64,000 bases of DNA from CAVQMC01 sp963713505 (GTDB lineage Bacteria; Bacteroidota; Ignavibacteria; Ignavibacteriales; Ignavibacteriaceae). Within the stretch, counting starts at the first letter, position 1, and each line of letters opens with the position of its first letter. The stretch spans positions 1 to 64,000 of the forward strand of contig CAVQMC010000021.1 of NCBI GenBank assembly GCA_963713505.1, given 5' to 3'. Below, one piece after another: positions 50,001 through 58,910 of this stretch. The notes below the pieces were generated by a model. It saw nothing but the letters and a program-made list of their open reading frames with translations, was not told the DNA's origin and ran no database searches. Made by a program: the position numbers and the translations under genes.

Positions 50001-50096
50001 GTAAGCAGCAATCCTTCAGTTGGTAGTACATTTATTTTAAAGTTTCCAACAAATAAAATTACTACTGAAGTTTTAATAAACACAAGCTGGATCTAA
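47073..50096 (+). CDS. Multi-PAS histidine kinase
   Basis: A 1,007-residue soluble kinase, unbroken. About six PAS domains are seen. The first (ENIVNTVREPLLILDKHLRI, GKLIYDLGDHQWDIPKLREL) is closely paralogous to the last PAS of the CheB-CheR fusion at 53762. HisKA follows (ANMSHELKTPLVGILGYAEF), then an ATPase domain (NAIKFTNTGG, DTGIGVHKDH, GTGLGLTLVKK). The TTG start has no strong ribosome-binding site. The catalytic core closely resembles that of the hybrid kinase at 24562, but here the receiver is a separate gene starting 5 bp downstream. Preceded by copy 2 of the shared element. Confidence 0.93.
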   Translation: MDPSIENNFYENIVNTVREPLLILDKHLRIVKASRSFFDFFKVSPDKTIGKLIYDLGDHQWDIPKLRELLETILPEKTVFDNFEVKHHFLNIGKRIMLLNARQIETAFGKDKIILLAIEDVTARKQDEKSLREKNQLTSEYLEILLDHAHAPIIIWDSSLHINKFNHEFEKLSGYDSSEIIDKPIEILFPADKVTSTLELLMNNLNNNNSETIELDIVTKDNNIKTVLWNFTSILNKEDRNFIATIAQDITTHKQMEKSLGLLESRYRRLFETAKDGILILDAETGRIIDVNPFLCDLLAYPKEKFIDKELWQIGFFKDIATNKEKFLELQKKKYVRYDNLPLQTADSREINVEFVSNVYFADNQKVIQCNIRDVTEYKNAENNLRNSENRLRTLVQTIPDLIWLKDVDGKYLLCNTRFERFFGAKEVDIVGKTDYDFVDNKLADLFRENDRKSMAAGKPTINEELITFADDGHNEYLETIKAPYYDVNNNIVGTLGIGRDITKRKQAELELLKLSRAIEQSPVSIIITDTDGNIEYINPKVTEITGYQLAEVIGKNPRILNSGEKLKSDYKELWETITSGKEWRGEFHNKKKNGELFWESASISPIINGKGITTHYLAVKEDITEKKKIRSELLISEERYKAIFNTSLELVYIFDLEGKILEVNAQILNLFGYTLEESKSLKIFDIIAPGDLQTAYKNIEYVIANGVNQGLQEYRIRTKNEKEIIIETTAVRLDRDGKPYAIMGIARNITERKHIENQLIKAKEKAEQMNRLKTNFLANMSHELKTPLVGILGYAEFLENELTENEFREMAKIIKSSGERLNKTLNNILDISKIETNNQQINIKEHDLIKYLTEQIELFRVTAERKGLSLNFETKEEILNSYIDEEMFVSIINNILENAIKFTNTGGVTLIAKREKDYAIIEIIDTGIGVHKDHYDLIFESFRQASEGYGRSYEGTGLGLTLVKKYMDLMRGTIAVSSNPSVGSTFILKFPTNKITTEVLINTSWI

Positions 50097-50101
50097 TTAA
50101 C

Positions 50102-50497
50102 GTGAATGATACGAATAAAATCATCAAGTACTTAAAACCAAAACTGCTTTTAGTTGAAGATGATATAGTTGCAATAGGTATAGTAACAAAAGTATTAAAA
50201 AACTTATATGATGTGGATAGCACAAGTTCAGGTGAAGATGCTTTAAAAATAGCTGAAGAAAATAATTATGATGCTTTTTTAATTGATATCGGCCTTCCAG
50301 GTAAAATGAACGGAATTGAAATAACAAAAAAGCTTAAAAAAATTAAAAACAATAAAGATAAACCTTTTATTGCCGTTACTGCATATAATATGGTCGGCGA
50401 CAAAGAATTTTTTCTCTCCGAAGGATTAACGCATTTTATTTCTAAACCTTTTGAACACCAACTGTTAAAAGAATTAATCCGGAATGCTTTAAAATAA
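50102..50497 (+). CDS. Response-regulator receiver, partner of the kinase upstream
   Basis: A 131-residue REC domain starting at GTG: LLVEDDIVAIGIV, phosphate acceptor in FLIDIGLPGKMNG, switch region AVTAYNM and FISKPF. No output domain. Sequence and position match the receiver fused to the kinase at 24562, so it probably takes phosphate from the adjacent kinase. Same operon. Confidence 0.94.
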   Translation: MNDTNKIIKYLKPKLLLVEDDIVAIGIVTKVLKNLYDVDSTSSGEDALKIAEENNYDAFLIDIGLPGKMNGIEITKKLKKIKNNKDKPFIAVTAYNMVGDKEFFLSEGLTHFISKPFEHQLLKELIRNALK

Positions 50498-50758
50498 ACA
50501 TAAAAGCAGAATCAATAAATTATAGAAAGTATATAACAGCAGATTTGTTTATTCAACCTTAAGCCAATGCTTTCAAACTTAGTCTTAGAGTCTGTCATGC
50601 AGCTGTTGCCTCATAGTTATATAGCAAAAAGCAGCCTGCTGTTTTGGAGTTTTTAATTTTTTAAAATCTACTAATGTCTCCTTAAAACAGTATTAAATAA
50701 TTTCTTGATTGAAATAAAAAATAGCTTAATACTAACTTCTCCAAAAGATGTAGATCCT

Positions 50759-50780
50759 TTTTCATCCCTTTGCACGATTG
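50759..50780 (+). promoter_or_regulatory. Shared upstream element, copy 3
   Basis: TTTTCATCC, 7 bases (CTTTGCA), CGATTG; 58 bp before the ATG at 50839. This copy matches the consensus fully and is preceded by GATGTAGATCC. Confidence 0.75.
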
Positions 50781-50838
50781 TTTTACCTTATTTCTCTTCT
50801 TAGCTTAACAATGAATATAAATGGAAAGGATATTCGTT

Positions 50839-50988
50839 ATGTTATTTACAATCGCAATTATTTTAATAGCCTTATGGCTTGTCGGATTACTTAGCGCCTA
50901 CACTATGGGCGGAGTTATCCACATTCTTCTTGTTATAGCAATTATACTTCTCATATTTAGACTTTTTAGCAAAAGACGCGCATTTTAA
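50839..50988 (+). CDS. Lmo0937-family small membrane protein
   Basis: Forty-nine residues starting MLFTIAIILIALWLVGLLSA, then YTMGGVIHILLVIAIILLIF and a basic tail RLFSKRRAF. This matches the Lmo0937 (DUF5670) family closely in length and in the central (Y)TxGGxIHILLVIA motif. AAAGGA lies 8 bases upstream. The family is common in stress-induced gene sets; no biochemical function is known. Sequence 50989-51337 holds no further supported gene. Confidence 0.85.
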   Translation: MLFTIAIILIALWLVGLLSAYTMGGVIHILLVIAIILLIFRLFSKRRAF

Positions 50989-51337
50989 ATCAAAATTACA
51001 CCCAATAATTTAAATAATTGTAACTATGGGTAGCTTTAAAATTGGGTGCCATGTTTACCGATGAATCTTGTTAGACCCTATAAATCTGAAAACAATGAAT
51101 GAAAAATGCTGCTGATTAGTACAATAAAAATAACTAATTGGCAGTTTCAATTAAAAATTCAATTTGGTTTGGAGTATGCGAATTGTAGCGTAAAAAAAAT
51201 CCTCTTACTACTTTTAATGGATGCTGCATCTTGTCTTTATAGTGATGAGGTAAAATTTTGAACTAAGAAGAATACTACCGGAAGGCAATTTTATTTAAAA
51301 AATTTTATGTAATTAATAAACATATAAGGGAAACTCA

Positions 51338-51820
51338 ATGAGAAAAATTAGATCATTAAAACTGTTCTTAATAGTTTTAATAATATTTACTACAGTAGTT
51401 TATTTAGGTTGCGAAAAGAAAACCGAGAACACTAATGGGAATGTTAAAACAGAGGAAGAAACAACGGACACTACATCCAACGTTGCTGAACCTGTTGAAG
51501 AAACAAAAATAAATATACCTGACTTAACAGGAAAATGGACGGGTACTTTCGATAAAAGAACAGCAGTTCTTACAATAACCAAACAATCGGACAGCAGTTT
51601 TGTCGGAAAAATCACCATAAATTATAGAGAGGTAATTAATCAGGATGTAAAAGGATTTTTTAGTCCGACAACCCTTAAGATGTCAATTATAGACCAACTT
51701 CACAGCCGTTATCAGGGGAAATATAATGGGAAGTTGTCTGAGGATGGAAAAAATTATTCAGGTACTTTCGCCATGAATTTAGACGGCTCAAAATTTTCAT
51801 TTAATATGAATAAAAAATAA
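51338..51820 (+). CDS. Small lipoprotein, beta-rich
   Basis: A 160-residue protein with lipoprotein signal (VYLGC; Cys25), a Thr/Glu-rich linker (28-60) and a C-terminal beta domain starting LTGKWTGTFDKRTAVLTITK and ending SGTFAMNLDGSKFSF. The W-x-G-x-F strand pattern is lipocalin-like, but no family is recognised. Twelve bp separate it from the PEGA gene, so the two are likely co-transcribed. Confidence 0.75.
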   Translation: MRKIRSLKLFLIVLIIFTTVVYLGCEKKTENTNGNVKTEEETTDTTSNVAEPVEETKINIPDLTGKWTGTFDKRTAVLTITKQSDSSFVGKITINYREVINQDVKGFFSPTTLKMSIIDQLHSRYQGKYNGKLSEDGKNYSGTFAMNLDGSKFSFNMNKK

Positions 51821-51832
51821 AGGAAGGCAATT

Positions 51833-52585
51833 ATGAAAAAAATATTTCACTTGTTGGTTATACCGTTAGCAGCGTTGATAATTACTTCATGTGACTCAAC
51901 AAATAATGATGTGGTATCCCCTCCGGAAACAGGCAGTATTTATTTATCATCAAATCCGGCAGGTGCACAAATCTGGTTAGATGGAATAAACAAATCAATA
52001 ACAACTCCGGATACTATAAAAAATGTTGATAAAGGTATCCGTACCGTAACTTTAAAATTGCAGGACTATGCTGATACTTCTTTTTCAATCAGTGTGAACA
52101 CCGGTGAAACTAGTATTGTTAGTAATGTCGAACTTTCATCGAATATCATAAAAACATTATTTGGCCCGGTAAGAATTTATGAGACAGTGGGAACCACATC
52201 TTCACAGCCAAGTGGTTTGGACCTTTCCAGCGGAATCGCTTACGGAGTTTCTTCATCTCAGAATGATAGTGTGGATATTTATTACTCCAGTTCGGGATAT
52301 TTGGTTCAGAGTGCTGATCTTTATCCTAATCTTATACGGGTAACCGCATTTTTTGCAGGTTCAAGTGCAAATCTTTTTGACGAGTTGGATTCAGATTTAA
52401 GAAATACCGGTACGTGGACTAATAACATTGGCGATAGAGAATCTAATTATGTATTTCTTTATGATCATGACGGTCACTACTCCAAACTTAAAATAGTTAA
52501 TTGGGGCGGCGGTGTACCCGGCGAACCTGCCTGGGTTGATGTTCAATGGTACTATAATAAAACTCTTTTGGATAACCGATTTTAA
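51833..52585 (+). CDS. PEGA-domain lipoprotein
   Basis: A 250-residue protein: lipoprotein signal (IITSC; Cys20), PEGA domain at about 33-100 (GSIYLSSNPAGAQIWLDGIN, GIRTVTLKLQDYADTSF), and a C-terminal beta domain with GDRESNYVFLYDHDGHYSKL and WVDVQWYYN. PEGA domains bind or organise envelope material in surface lipoproteins. Strong AGGAAGG site. It is second in a two-gene unit. Confidence 0.82.
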   Translation: MKKIFHLLVIPLAALIITSCDSTNNDVVSPPETGSIYLSSNPAGAQIWLDGINKSITTPDTIKNVDKGIRTVTLKLQDYADTSFSISVNTGETSIVSNVELSSNIIKTLFGPVRIYETVGTTSSQPSGLDLSSGIAYGVSSSQNDSVDIYYSSSGYLVQSADLYPNLIRVTAFFAGSSANLFDELDSDLRNTGTWTNNIGDRESNYVFLYDHDGHYSKLKIVNWGGGVPGEPAWVDVQWYYNKTLLDNRF

Positions 52586-53012
52586 AAATCCGGTTTTATC
52601 GACCATGTATTAATACACAGTTGCTTTATTTATTAATTGAAGTTTAGTGCCATCATTAAAAGAATTTAATTTGTTCCTTTAATTGATTGGTAAGATCATT
52701 CATTTGCGGCTTTATATTTATAAATCCGCAAGGGTTTAAAATGTTCTTAAAGCAGGAGGATATAGTAAAATAGAAGAATTACTATACTTGTTTATAATTC
52801 CTAAAATATACATAAAAATAGTTAATGAATCTAAATACAGAAGATAAGATCCGTTAATTCAACAATTATTGCAGCCTTCTAATTATTATGTAATCTGATT
52901 TGAGAAATAGGATAAGGTGCTGAAATGATAATTTATAAAAAATATAAACTATTTATTCGGTAAAAATATTTTTTGAAAAACAAGCCCTTCTCAATCAAAG
53001 GGATTAACTATC

Positions 53013-53034
53013 TTTTCATCCTTTAACACGATTG
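53013..53034 (+). promoter_or_regulatory. Shared upstream element, copy 4
   Basis: TTTTCATCC, 7 bases (TTTAACA), CGATTG; 119 bp before the ATG at 53154. The rest of 52586-53153 shows nothing coding. Confidence 0.7.
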
Positions 53035-53153
53035 ATATAATTTGCACCTTCTTATAGTTTACAGAGTAAGATTGTCACAATATAAAAAATGATTCTTGAC
53101 ATTCGGTTAGTTTAATATATGAAAGACAAAAATAATAAAAGGAATTAATAATT

Positions 53154-53651
53154 ATGAAAAAATATTTTATGTTGGGCTTGATTATAGCGGTAACAGTAAT
53201 TATGACAAAACCTGCTAATGCGCAAGATCATGGATTTGGAATCGGATTGATTTTTGGGGAGCCTACAGGTTTGAGTGCAAAACTCTGGACGTCAAAGGAT
53301 AATGCTTTTGATTTTGGACTCGGCCTGTCCGTGGGTGGTGACCGTATTTCATATAAAGGACATTACGACAATGGTACTCGAATTCATTTTCATATGGATT
53401 ACTTATGGCACGCATTTAATGCAATAAACTCAAGCGAAAGATTTCCTCTTTATTATGGAATCGGTGGAAGAATAAACAGCGGAGGCGGTTATGATGCTTC
53501 AATAGGTGTTAGAGGAGTTTTTGGTATCGCATGGTTTCCGCATTCAACCCCTATAGATATTTTTGTTGAGTTAGTTCCGGTTCTTCAGCTTACCTCATCG
53601 ATGGGTTTAGGTATTGATGCCGGACTGGGAATAAGATATTTCTTTGAATAA
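53154..53651 (+). CDS. Small outer-membrane beta-barrel protein
   Basis: A 165-residue protein: signal peptide 1-23 (ending KPANA), then about eight amphipathic strands (FGIGLIFGEPTGLSAKLWTS, AFDFGLGLSVGG, YYGIGGRINSGGGYDASIGV, GLGIDAGLGIRYFFE). Glycine- and aromatic-rich alternation suits an eight-stranded OmpW/OmpA-size barrel. It has copy 4 of the shared element. Function unknown. Confidence 0.8.
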   Translation: MKKYFMLGLIIAVTVIMTKPANAQDHGFGIGLIFGEPTGLSAKLWTSKDNAFDFGLGLSVGGDRISYKGHYDNGTRIHFHMDYLWHAFNAINSSERFPLYYGIGGRINSGGGYDASIGVRGVFGIAWFPHSTPIDIFVELVPVLQLTSSMGLGIDAGLGIRYFFE

Positions 53652-53761
53652 GAAAAAATGAAAATATATTTTTCATTAAAAAAGGATAATAAAATGAAAC
53701 TATTTATACTGATATTACTATTGCTTTTCGGAAATGCTGGAATTTATATTTGAAAGAAATA

Positions 53762-56713
53762 ATGAATAAAAAAACAATTCCAATACGATCTCCGGCTAAA
53801 AAAAAGAAAAAAACTACAGAATTACCTTCCGCAAATAATTCATTTTATGTAGTCGGTATAGGAGCCTCTGCGGGCGGTTTAGAAGCTCTCGAAAGATTTT
53901 TCATAAACATGACGGAAAATTCCGGTATGGCTTTTATCGTAGTATCACACTTGGACCCAACTCACATAAGCATAATGCCGGAGCTGATCCAAAAATCTAC
54001 TAAAATGAAATTATTTCAAGCAGAAGACGGAATGGTAGTTAAACCTAACCATGTATATGTTGCACCTGCTAACCGGGATATAGGGATACTTCATGGTACA
54101 ATTCAGCTAATAGAGCCTCTTGAAGCGCATGGTTTCCGGCTGCCGATTGATTTTTTCTTCAAATCACTTTCGGCAGATTTAGGAGAAAAAGCCATTTGTA
54201 TTATCCTTTCAGGAATGGCTTCCGATGGTACATCAGGGTTAAAAACTGCAAAGAGCAATTTAGGAATGGTAATGGTGCAGGATCCAAAGTCTGCTAAATT
54301 TGACGGCATGCCAAATAGTGCAATTAAAACCGGCTTAGCCGATTACATTCTTCTTCCTGAAGATATGCCCGATCAATTGATTAGATATATTTCCCAAAAA
54401 ATTAAAGGTGTTTTATTAACTAAAGCAAACTCAGATGGTAAATTTCCGGATTCGTTTCAAAAAATTTTAATATTAATCAGAACTCACACTGGCCACGACT
54501 TTTCAAACTACAAGCAAAATACTATTTACCGTCGCGTAGAAAGAAGAATGAGTATTGCCCAACTGGATAGTATTCAAAGTTATATTCGTCTTCTGCAGGA
54601 AAACCCCGCTGAGATTGAAAACTTATTTAAAGAAATTTTAATTGGAGTGACAAATTTTTTCAGAGATCCGGAATCTTTTGAAAAATTAAAGAAGTTACTT
54701 TCTGAGTTAGTAATAAGGAAGCCGGAGAATAGTAAAATAAGAATTTGGATTCCCGGATGTTCTACAGGCGAAGAAGCTTATTCAGTTGCAATTATATTAC
54801 GGGAGTGCATGAATAAAGCGAAGAAAAATTTTAACGTACAAATATTTGCCACAGATATTGATAGCGAGGCAATTGAGAAGGCGCGAATAGGTTCTTACTC
54901 CGGAATTGAACCGGATGTGAGTAAAGAGCGTTTAAAATTATTCTTTTCCAAAGATAAAGGCCTCTATAAAATTCGTAAAGAAGTTAGAGATTTGATCGTG
55001 TTTGCACCTCAAAGCATCGTTAAGGATCCTCCGTTTACAAAACTTGATTTGATAGTGTGCCGGAATCTTCTCATTTATTTTAATGCTGAATTGCAGAAAA
55101 AAGTAATTCCAATTTTCCATTACAGCCTTTTACCTAATGGAATACTTTTTCTTGGTTCCTCGGAAACTATCGGCGGATTTGTCGATTTGTTTTCGATGAT
55201 AGAAAAAAAATGGAAATTTTATAAAAAAAAGGATTCTATATACTCGGCACAACCTTTTATTGAATTCCCGTTGGCACACTCAATTAAAAATATTTATGAG
55301 ACGCCTATGAAATTAAATGAAGTAAAAAACATTACACAGGTAGCGGAAAAGATTATTCTTAAAAGCTACTCGCCAAATTGTGTGATAATAACCGGCAGCG
55401 GAGATATATTATATATTCATGGAAGAACAGGTAAATACCTGGAGCTTACTGACGGCGAAGCCAAAATGAATATTTATGAAATGGCTAGAGAAGGTTTAAA
55501 AAAAGAACTTCCGGCGATGATCAGAAAAGTTTTATCAACCAAAAGATCGTTAACCCTTGAAGGAATTAAAGTAAAACCTAACGGCAGCACAGTGCTGATA
55601 AATCTAACGGTTAAGCCTGTTAAAGAACCGGCAGAGATGCGCGGTTCACTACTATTAATCTTTGAAGATTTAGAACCTCAAAAAAAAGTAACGGGATCTA
55701 AAAAAAATCATTTCGATAAAAAATCAGAAAAAATAATAAAAGATCTTGAACACGAATTAAAAAACACTAAAGAAGATCTGCGTTCAACCATTGAAGAATT
55801 GGAAACTTCAAATGAAGAGCTCAAATCTACTAATGAAGAGATGCAGTCAACTAACGAAGAAATGCAAAGCTCAAATGAAGAATTGGAAACTTCAAAGGAA
55901 GAATTGCAGTCTCTGAATGAGGAATTAATTACGGTAAATACCGAGGTGCAAAATAAAAATGATGAATTGTCGATTATAAATAACGACATGAAAAATCTGC
56001 TGGACAGCATAGATATACCAACTATTTTTCTTGATAATAATTTATTAATCAAACGGTTTACACATCACATAACAAAGATTTTGAACTTAATTTCTTCGGA
56101 CATTGGCAGGCCTGTAAACCATATAGCTACTAATCTTAAATATGAAAAGTTTATTGAAGATGCAAAAGAAGTGTTAAGATCACTTTCATTTAAGGAAATA
56201 GAACTGCAAACAAAGGACGGCACCTGGTATCAAATGCGGATAATGCCTTACCGGACAACAAGCAATATTATTGACGGACTTGTAGTAACATTTACTAATA
56301 TCCACAAATTACAAACTGCTTCTCGGGAAATCCACAAGTTGAATCAAGAAATTCAGCTTGCACGTGAATTTTCAGATAATATTGTTGATACGGTTAGAGA
56401 TGCACTTCTAATACTTGATAAAGATTTAAAAGTACTTTCAGCCAACCGGTCTTTTTATACTCTATTTGATACTGTCAGCGAAAAAACTGTAGGTAAGTTT
56501 GTATATGATCTTGATGATAAGAAATGGGATATACCTGAACTGCGGAAACTGCTTGAAGAAATAGTTCCCGAAAACAGTTTTTTTGAGGATTATGAAGTTG
56601 AATACAATTTTAAAAAAGAAGGCAGGAAAAAATTAATTTTAAATGCCCGTCAAATACTTCAAACTGATAAAATATCTCAACTCATCCTTCTTTCAGTCCA
56701 GAGACAAAGTTAA
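53762..56713 (+). CDS. CheB-CheR-PAS fusion protein
   Basis: About 983 residues from the ATG at 53762 (a TTG at 53750 is also possible). CheB methylesterase comes first: catalytic Ser in GIGASAGGLEALE, His in SHLDPTH, Asp in MASDGTSG; no receiver precedes it. Then CheR methyltransferase: NFFRDPESFEKLKK, SAM site WIPGCSTGEEAYS, ATDID, DLIVCRNLLIYF. A long coiled coil follows (LETSNEELKSTNEEMQ, repeated), then two PAS domains. The last PAS resembles the first PAS of the kinase at 47073. Fusions of this kind are usually linked to sensory signalling, not classical chemotaxis. The kinase gene 18 bp downstream is likely the partner. Confidence 0.93.
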   Translation: MNKKTIPIRSPAKKKKKTTELPSANNSFYVVGIGASAGGLEALERFFINMTENSGMAFIVVSHLDPTHISIMPELIQKSTKMKLFQAEDGMVVKPNHVYVAPANRDIGILHGTIQLIEPLEAHGFRLPIDFFFKSLSADLGEKAICIILSGMASDGTSGLKTAKSNLGMVMVQDPKSAKFDGMPNSAIKTGLADYILLPEDMPDQLIRYISQKIKGVLLTKANSDGKFPDSFQKILILIRTHTGHDFSNYKQNTIYRRVERRMSIAQLDSIQSYIRLLQENPAEIENLFKEILIGVTNFFRDPESFEKLKKLLSELVIRKPENSKIRIWIPGCSTGEEAYSVAIILRECMNKAKKNFNVQIFATDIDSEAIEKARIGSYSGIEPDVSKERLKLFFSKDKGLYKIRKEVRDLIVFAPQSIVKDPPFTKLDLIVCRNLLIYFNAELQKKVIPIFHYSLLPNGILFLGSSETIGGFVDLFSMIEKKWKFYKKKDSIYSAQPFIEFPLAHSIKNIYETPMKLNEVKNITQVAEKIILKSYSPNCVIITGSGDILYIHGRTGKYLELTDGEAKMNIYEMAREGLKKELPAMIRKVLSTKRSLTLEGIKVKPNGSTVLINLTVKPVKEPAEMRGSLLLIFEDLEPQKKVTGSKKNHFDKKSEKIIKDLEHELKNTKEDLRSTIEELETSNEELKSTNEEMQSTNEEMQSSNEELETSKEELQSLNEELITVNTEVQNKNDELSIINNDMKNLLDSIDIPTIFLDNNLLIKRFTHHITKILNLISSDIGRPVNHIATNLKYEKFIEDAKEVLRSLSFKEIELQTKDGTWYQMRIMPYRTTSNIIDGLVVTFTNIHKLQTASREIHKLNQEIQLAREFSDNIVDTVRDALLILDKDLKVLSANRSFYTLFDTVSEKTVGKFVYDLDDKKWDIPELRKLLEEIVPENSFFEDYEVEYNFKKEGRKKLILNARQILQTDKISQLILLSVQRQS

Positions 56714-56731
56714 AATAAAGAGGTGATAAAA

Positions 56732-58021
56732 ATGAAACAAACTAAAAAAATATCTAACAAAGTCACTAATAAAAAAGTTAAGAAAAAAACTGAACCAAAA
56801 AATAAAAAACTTGATCCTGAAAAAATTGAAGATGTGCAAAAACTGGTGCATTTATTACAAGTTCATCAAGTTGAACTGGAACATCAAAACAATGAACTTA
56901 GAATTGCACAGGAAGAGCTGGAATCCTCAAGGAATAAATACGTTAACATTTTTGACTTTTCACCAATACCTTATTTTACTTTAGACATTAACGGCATAAT
57001 CAAAGAAGTAAATTTGAATGCCGCTAAAATGTTTGCAATTGAGAGGAAAAAATTAATTGGTAGTAATTTTATTTCTTTTATTTCGTTGGATGAAAGGGAT
57101 ATTTTTAACGGTTTTATTAAATCGGTTTTTACTTCTTCAATTAAATGCGCCTGCGAATTAAAAGTGATAAATAAAGATAAGCGTGTATTTCATGTTCTGC
57201 TGGAAGGTTTAAAACTGGATGATGCCCCGGAGGAAACGGACCGTAACTGCCAGTTAGCTATAATTGATTTAACCGAGTATAAGAAAGTAGAAAATTCATT
57301 GAAAGAATCAAACGAAGAGCTTAAAATTCTCAACTCTTCAAAAGATAAATTTTTTTCGATTATTGCTCATGATTTAAGGCGTCCTCTTGAGTCTCTGCTC
57401 GGTTATTCAGAATTGATCGCGGCGGAAATTGAAACTTTATCGCAGGATGAGATAATGCAATTTAGTAAAGGATTAAATGAAAATTTAAAAAATTTATTCG
57501 CACTCATAGAAAATTTGCTCAATTGGTCACTGATGCAGAGAGATTTGCTTGAGTACAATCCGGTAAATCTTGACCTTCATAGTCTGATTAGTGAAATAAT
57601 TAGCACATTAAAACAGAGCATAAATGATAAGGATATTTTATTATCTAATAATGTTGTCCGTGAAACTCATGTTTATGCAGATGCTAATATGCTTCGTTCA
57701 ATTCTTCAAAACCTTATTATAAACGCGATCAAATTTACACCTTCTAAAGGACTGATAAATATTAAATCCGCATCTGAAGGAAGTTTTGTAGTAGTAACTG
57801 TACAAGACAATGGAATAGGGATCGAACCACAAAAATCTTCTGTGCTGTTTGACTTTAATCGGATGTTTACAACTACCGGAACTGCAGGAGAGAAAGGAAC
57901 CGGGCTTGGATTACCCCTTTGCAAAGAATTTATTGAAAGGAATGACGGAAAAATTTGGGTTGAAAGTGAAGTGGGAAAAGGATCTAAGTTTTCATTCTCT
58001 GTACGCAAAAAGATTTCATAA
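56732..58021 (+). CDS. PAS histidine kinase
   Basis: A 429-residue soluble kinase from the ATG at 56732 behind AGAGGTG. It has a Lys-rich N terminus (12-35), a coiled coil (KLVHLLQVHQVELEHQNNEL), one PAS domain (FSPIPYFTLDINGIIKEVN), HisKA (FFSIIAHDLRRPLESLLGYS, His in AHD) and an ATPase domain (NAIKFTPSKG, DNGIGIEPQK, GTGLGLPLCKEF). The phospho-His context AHD-R is the common variant. It follows the CheB-CheR-PAS gene closely and probably acts with it. Confidence 0.92.
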   Translation: MKQTKKISNKVTNKKVKKKTEPKNKKLDPEKIEDVQKLVHLLQVHQVELEHQNNELRIAQEELESSRNKYVNIFDFSPIPYFTLDINGIIKEVNLNAAKMFAIERKKLIGSNFISFISLDERDIFNGFIKSVFTSSIKCACELKVINKDKRVFHVLLEGLKLDDAPEETDRNCQLAIIDLTEYKKVENSLKESNEELKILNSSKDKFFSIIAHDLRRPLESLLGYSELIAAEIETLSQDEIMQFSKGLNENLKNLFALIENLLNWSLMQRDLLEYNPVNLDLHSLISEIISTLKQSINDKDILLSNNVVRETHVYADANMLRSILQNLIINAIKFTPSKGLINIKSASEGSFVVVTVQDNGIGIEPQKSSVLFDFNRMFTTTGTAGEKGTGLGLPLCKEFIERNDGKIWVESEVGKGSKFSFSVRKKIS

Positions 58022-58323
58022 ATAAATAGAAGTTAATAAATTACTGAATTTATTTTTTGAATTAAGATCCGGGAAGATCAAATATAATTTTACTTATAAA
58101 AATTATATTAAATTTTATTGTTCTCCGATTTATGTTATTAGGATCTTAAAAAAGTATATTAATGATAAACAGTATAAAATTCATCTTTATCCTGGAATGT
58201 AAAACTAAAAAAATTATCAACAATTGCGGAAGAATATAAAAGATCTGCAATTTTCATAAACGTATGTTTTGGTAATTCAATAATTACTCCCCGTTTATAT
58301 CACACTTGTAAGATGTAGTTCTC

Positions 58324-58345
58324 TTTTCATCCCTTTGCAGGATTG
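58324..58345 (+). promoter_or_regulatory. Shared upstream element, copy 5
   Basis: TTTTCATCC, 7 bases (CTTTGCA), GGATTG; 60 bp before the ATG at 58406. Preceded by GATGTAGTTCTC. The rest of 58022-58405 has no supported gene. Confidence 0.7.
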
Positions 58346-58405
58346 AACCATTCTCATTTACTTTATATAATATCATATAATAAAGCAACTTTTTCAAGGA
58401 GAGTT

Positions 58406-58843
58406 ATGAAATATAAATATTTTGTTTTACCGGTTATCTTGATGATTGCAGGATCAATATTAACAGGTTGTGAAATCAATCGGGATAGCAAAGAAAACGC
58501 AAAAGAAGAAATTCAAAAAGCAGATCAGGCTTTGAAAGATTCTCAAGCTCAATTCGATAATGAATGGCAGCAATTCAAAAACGATGCAGAATCAAAAATC
58601 GGCAATAATGAAATAAGGATTAATAATTTCAAAGCAGAAATGAAAAAGACCAGTGCAAAATTCAAAGCTGAATATGCAAATAAAGTACTGACTTTAGAAC
58701 AAAAGAATATCGAACTGAAGAAAATGATTAATAACTATCAATATACAGGGAAAAATAATTGGGATAACTTCAAACTGGAGTTTAATAGCAGTATGGATAG
58801 TGTTGGAAGTGCACTTAATGATATATTCAACAAAAAAAGTTAG
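58406..58843 (+). CDS. Helical lipoprotein (stress-protein-like)
   Basis: A 145-residue protein starting at the ATG behind AAGGAGAG. The longer frame from 58343 would start inside the regulatory element. Lipoprotein signal (SILTGC; Cys23), then a nearly all-helical, charged body (KENAKEEIQKADQALKDSQA; NKVLTLEQKNIELKKMINNY) ending NDIFNKKS. It resembles Sll1863-type stress proteins in style; the match is not certain. It is led by copy 5 of the shared element. Confidence 0.75.
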   Translation: MKYKYFVLPVILMIAGSILTGCEINRDSKENAKEEIQKADQALKDSQAQFDNEWQQFKNDAESKIGNNEIRINNFKAEMKKTSAKFKAEYANKVLTLEQKNIELKKMINNYQYTGKNNWDNFKLEFNSSMDSVGSALNDIFNKKS

Positions 58844-58910
58844 CATAATTTTCACAATAATTATTCGCGTCTAAAAAACAGTGCAAAATCTAACGCGTAG
58901 GCTAATCCTT

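Noticed and set aside
53695..53754. Nineteen-codon hydrophobic frame before the CheB-CheR fusion
   Set aside because: It resembles a signal peptide but is too short; there is no evidence of a mature product. It may be the remains of a small secreted protein gene.
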